Shown here: piece after piece, positions 63,217-64,000 of the stretch | Numbering within the stretch: position 1 is the stretch's first letter | Layout of the letters: every line of letters begins with the position of its first letter | DNA from: Prosthecobacter gellanilyticus | GTDB taxonomy: Bacteria > Verrucomicrobiota > Verrucomicrobiia > Verrucomicrobiales > Verrucomicrobiaceae | Reading direction: 5' to 3' | Assembly: GCF_007992435.1 (NCBI RefSeq) | Contig: NZ_BKAG01000007.1 | Span: 141,282-205,281 of the forward strand | Length of the DNA stretch: 64,000 bases | Position numbers and translations under genes: made by a program | Notes under the pieces: model-generated | What the model saw: only the letters and a program-made list of their open reading frames with translations | What the model was told of the DNA's origin: nothing | The model's database searches: none

Positions 63217-63957
63217 ATGTCGAGCGCCAGTCCAAGTTCTGAATTTCCGTCCACCCGCTGGACTCTGGTGCGCAGCGCGCAAAAGGGAGGCTCCCCTGAA
63301 GCTGCGCAGGCCATGGAGCAGCTCTGCCGGACATACTGGTATCCCATCTATGCGTATGCGCGGCGGCGGGGGCTGGCGGTAGAGGATGCGGAGGACATCA
63401 CGCAGGCCTTTTTTCAGAATCTGGTGAGCCATGAATGCCTGCAGGATGCGCGGCAGGAGAAGGGACGGCTGCGCGGTTTCATGCTGGGCCTGCTGAAGCG
63501 GGTGATGGCGAAGCAGCACCGGCATGACACGGCGAACAAGCGCGGTGGCATGCATCTTCAGACGATGTCCTTTCAGGACACCAACGCCGAGGCGCGCTAC
63601 GCGGTGGAGTCAAGCGAACCGTCTGATCCAGATCTGCTGTTTGATCGTGCGTGGGCTGCGGACGTGCTGGCGGGAGCCGAGGCGAAGCTGCGCGCGGAGT
63701 ATGTGCAGGCTGACAATCGTGAGACCTTTGAGTTGCTGAGGGAGTTTCTGCCGCTGGGAGATAACGTCACACCCTACGCAGACGTGGCCAGAAGGCTGGG
63801 CATCGTCGAGGCGACCATGCGCCTGCAGATCCACCGCATGCGCAAGCGATACGGCAAGCTGATCGAGGGAGAGATCGCGCAGACGGTGAGCGGTGCCGAG
63901 GAACTGAAGGCGGAACTGGCGCATCTGATGGCCGTGATGGGAAGCCGTGAGGACTAG
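63217..63957 (+). CDS. ECF-type RNA polymerase sigma factor (FPxTRW family), second copy
   Basis: A 246-residue sigma factor with FPSTRWTLVRSAQKGG at the N-terminus, region 2 YWYPIYAYARRRGLAVEDAEDITQAFFQNLV, and region 4 helix-turn-helix YADVARRLGIVEATMRLQIHRMRKRYGKL, with an extended linker. It is related to the factor at 13100-13846. No anti-sigma gene is adjacent on either side within the window, but the divergent giant protein gene is a candidate target. The final 43 bp of the window contain no gene. Confidence 0.9.
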   Translation: MSSASPSSEFPSTRWTLVRSAQKGGSPEAAQAMEQLCRTYWYPIYAYARRRGLAVEDAEDITQAFFQNLVSHECLQDARQEKGRLRGFMLGLLKRVMAKQHRHDTANKRGGMHLQTMSFQDTNAEARYAVESSEPSDPDLLFDRAWAADVLAGAEAKLRAEYVQADNRETFELLREFLPLGDNVTPYADVARRLGIVEATMRLQIHRMRKRYGKLIEGEIAQTVSGAEELKAELAHLMAVMGSRED

Positions 63958-64000
63958 ACGGACTAGACCGGTTCTCAAAAATCCTGTCACTTTGCCCGGA

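Overview
The window looks like a chromosomal segment of a Verrucomicrobiota bacterium, most likely the Prosthecobacter/Verrucomicrobium group. This is inferred from gene content: an Akkermansia-type (Amuc_1098-like) type IV pilus secretin, sigma factors of the FPxTRW family common in Planctomycetes and Verrucomicrobia, three DUF1501 or DUF1800 proteins, very large secreted mosaic proteins, and start codons that almost never have a Shine-Dalgarno sequence. DNA is GC-rich throughout. No rRNA, tRNA, CRISPR array or complete insertion sequence was seen.

Layout. 1-7974 (minus strand): a type IV secretion or conjugation operon in VirB order (B2 pilin, B3, B4 ATPase, glycine-zipper lipoprotein, B5, B6, two tandem VirB8-like proteins, B9), cut by the left edge. 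8192-16055: DUF1353 lipoprotein, squalene/phytoene synthase, M48 protease, a transmembrane Ser/Thr kinase facing an ECF-type sigma factor gene, a small secreted protein and a DUF1501 protein. 16326-23725: a DUF1800 giant, its DUF1501 partner and a GspG-tail-like protein. 23849-35524: PP2C phosphatase, histidine phosphatase, RRM protein, secretin, PQQ propeller protein, carboxynorspermidine decarboxylase, LigA and acyl carrier protein. 35622-39853: a membrane protein, an EF-hand/redoxin/cytochrome c/copper monooxygenase fusion and an SMP-30 hydrolase. 39909-49033 (minus): a complete kdp potassium-uptake operon. 49219-53473: secreted esterase-like protein and haem peroxidase. 53862-57809 (minus): SDR, second acyl carrier protein, flippase-like membrane protein, patatin lipase and a Tat-exported sugar isomerase. 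57919-63957: a 1740-residue FG-GAP/hydrolase protein divergent from a second ECF-type sigma factor.

The most striking system is in the kdp operon. A REP-associated tyrosine transposase (RAYT) gene lies between kdpC and kdpD. Seventeen copies of one 24-bp palindrome, with the GTAG/GTAA lead tetranucleotide expected of RAYT substrates, fill nearly every gap from kdpA to kdpE. They also lie in frame inside KdpA and at the ends of KdpC, KdpD and the transposase itself. The same REP-coded peptide (VERVFQ/VDRVFQ) therefore occurs in four different proteins, which resembles the protein-coding palindromic elements of Rickettsia. Several copies carry compensated stem changes. Other repeat families in the window are degenerate 7-bp-period arrays, a GCGGCAGC palindrome pair, a CACGC-TGAA-GCGTG element, and palindromes with TCC loops.
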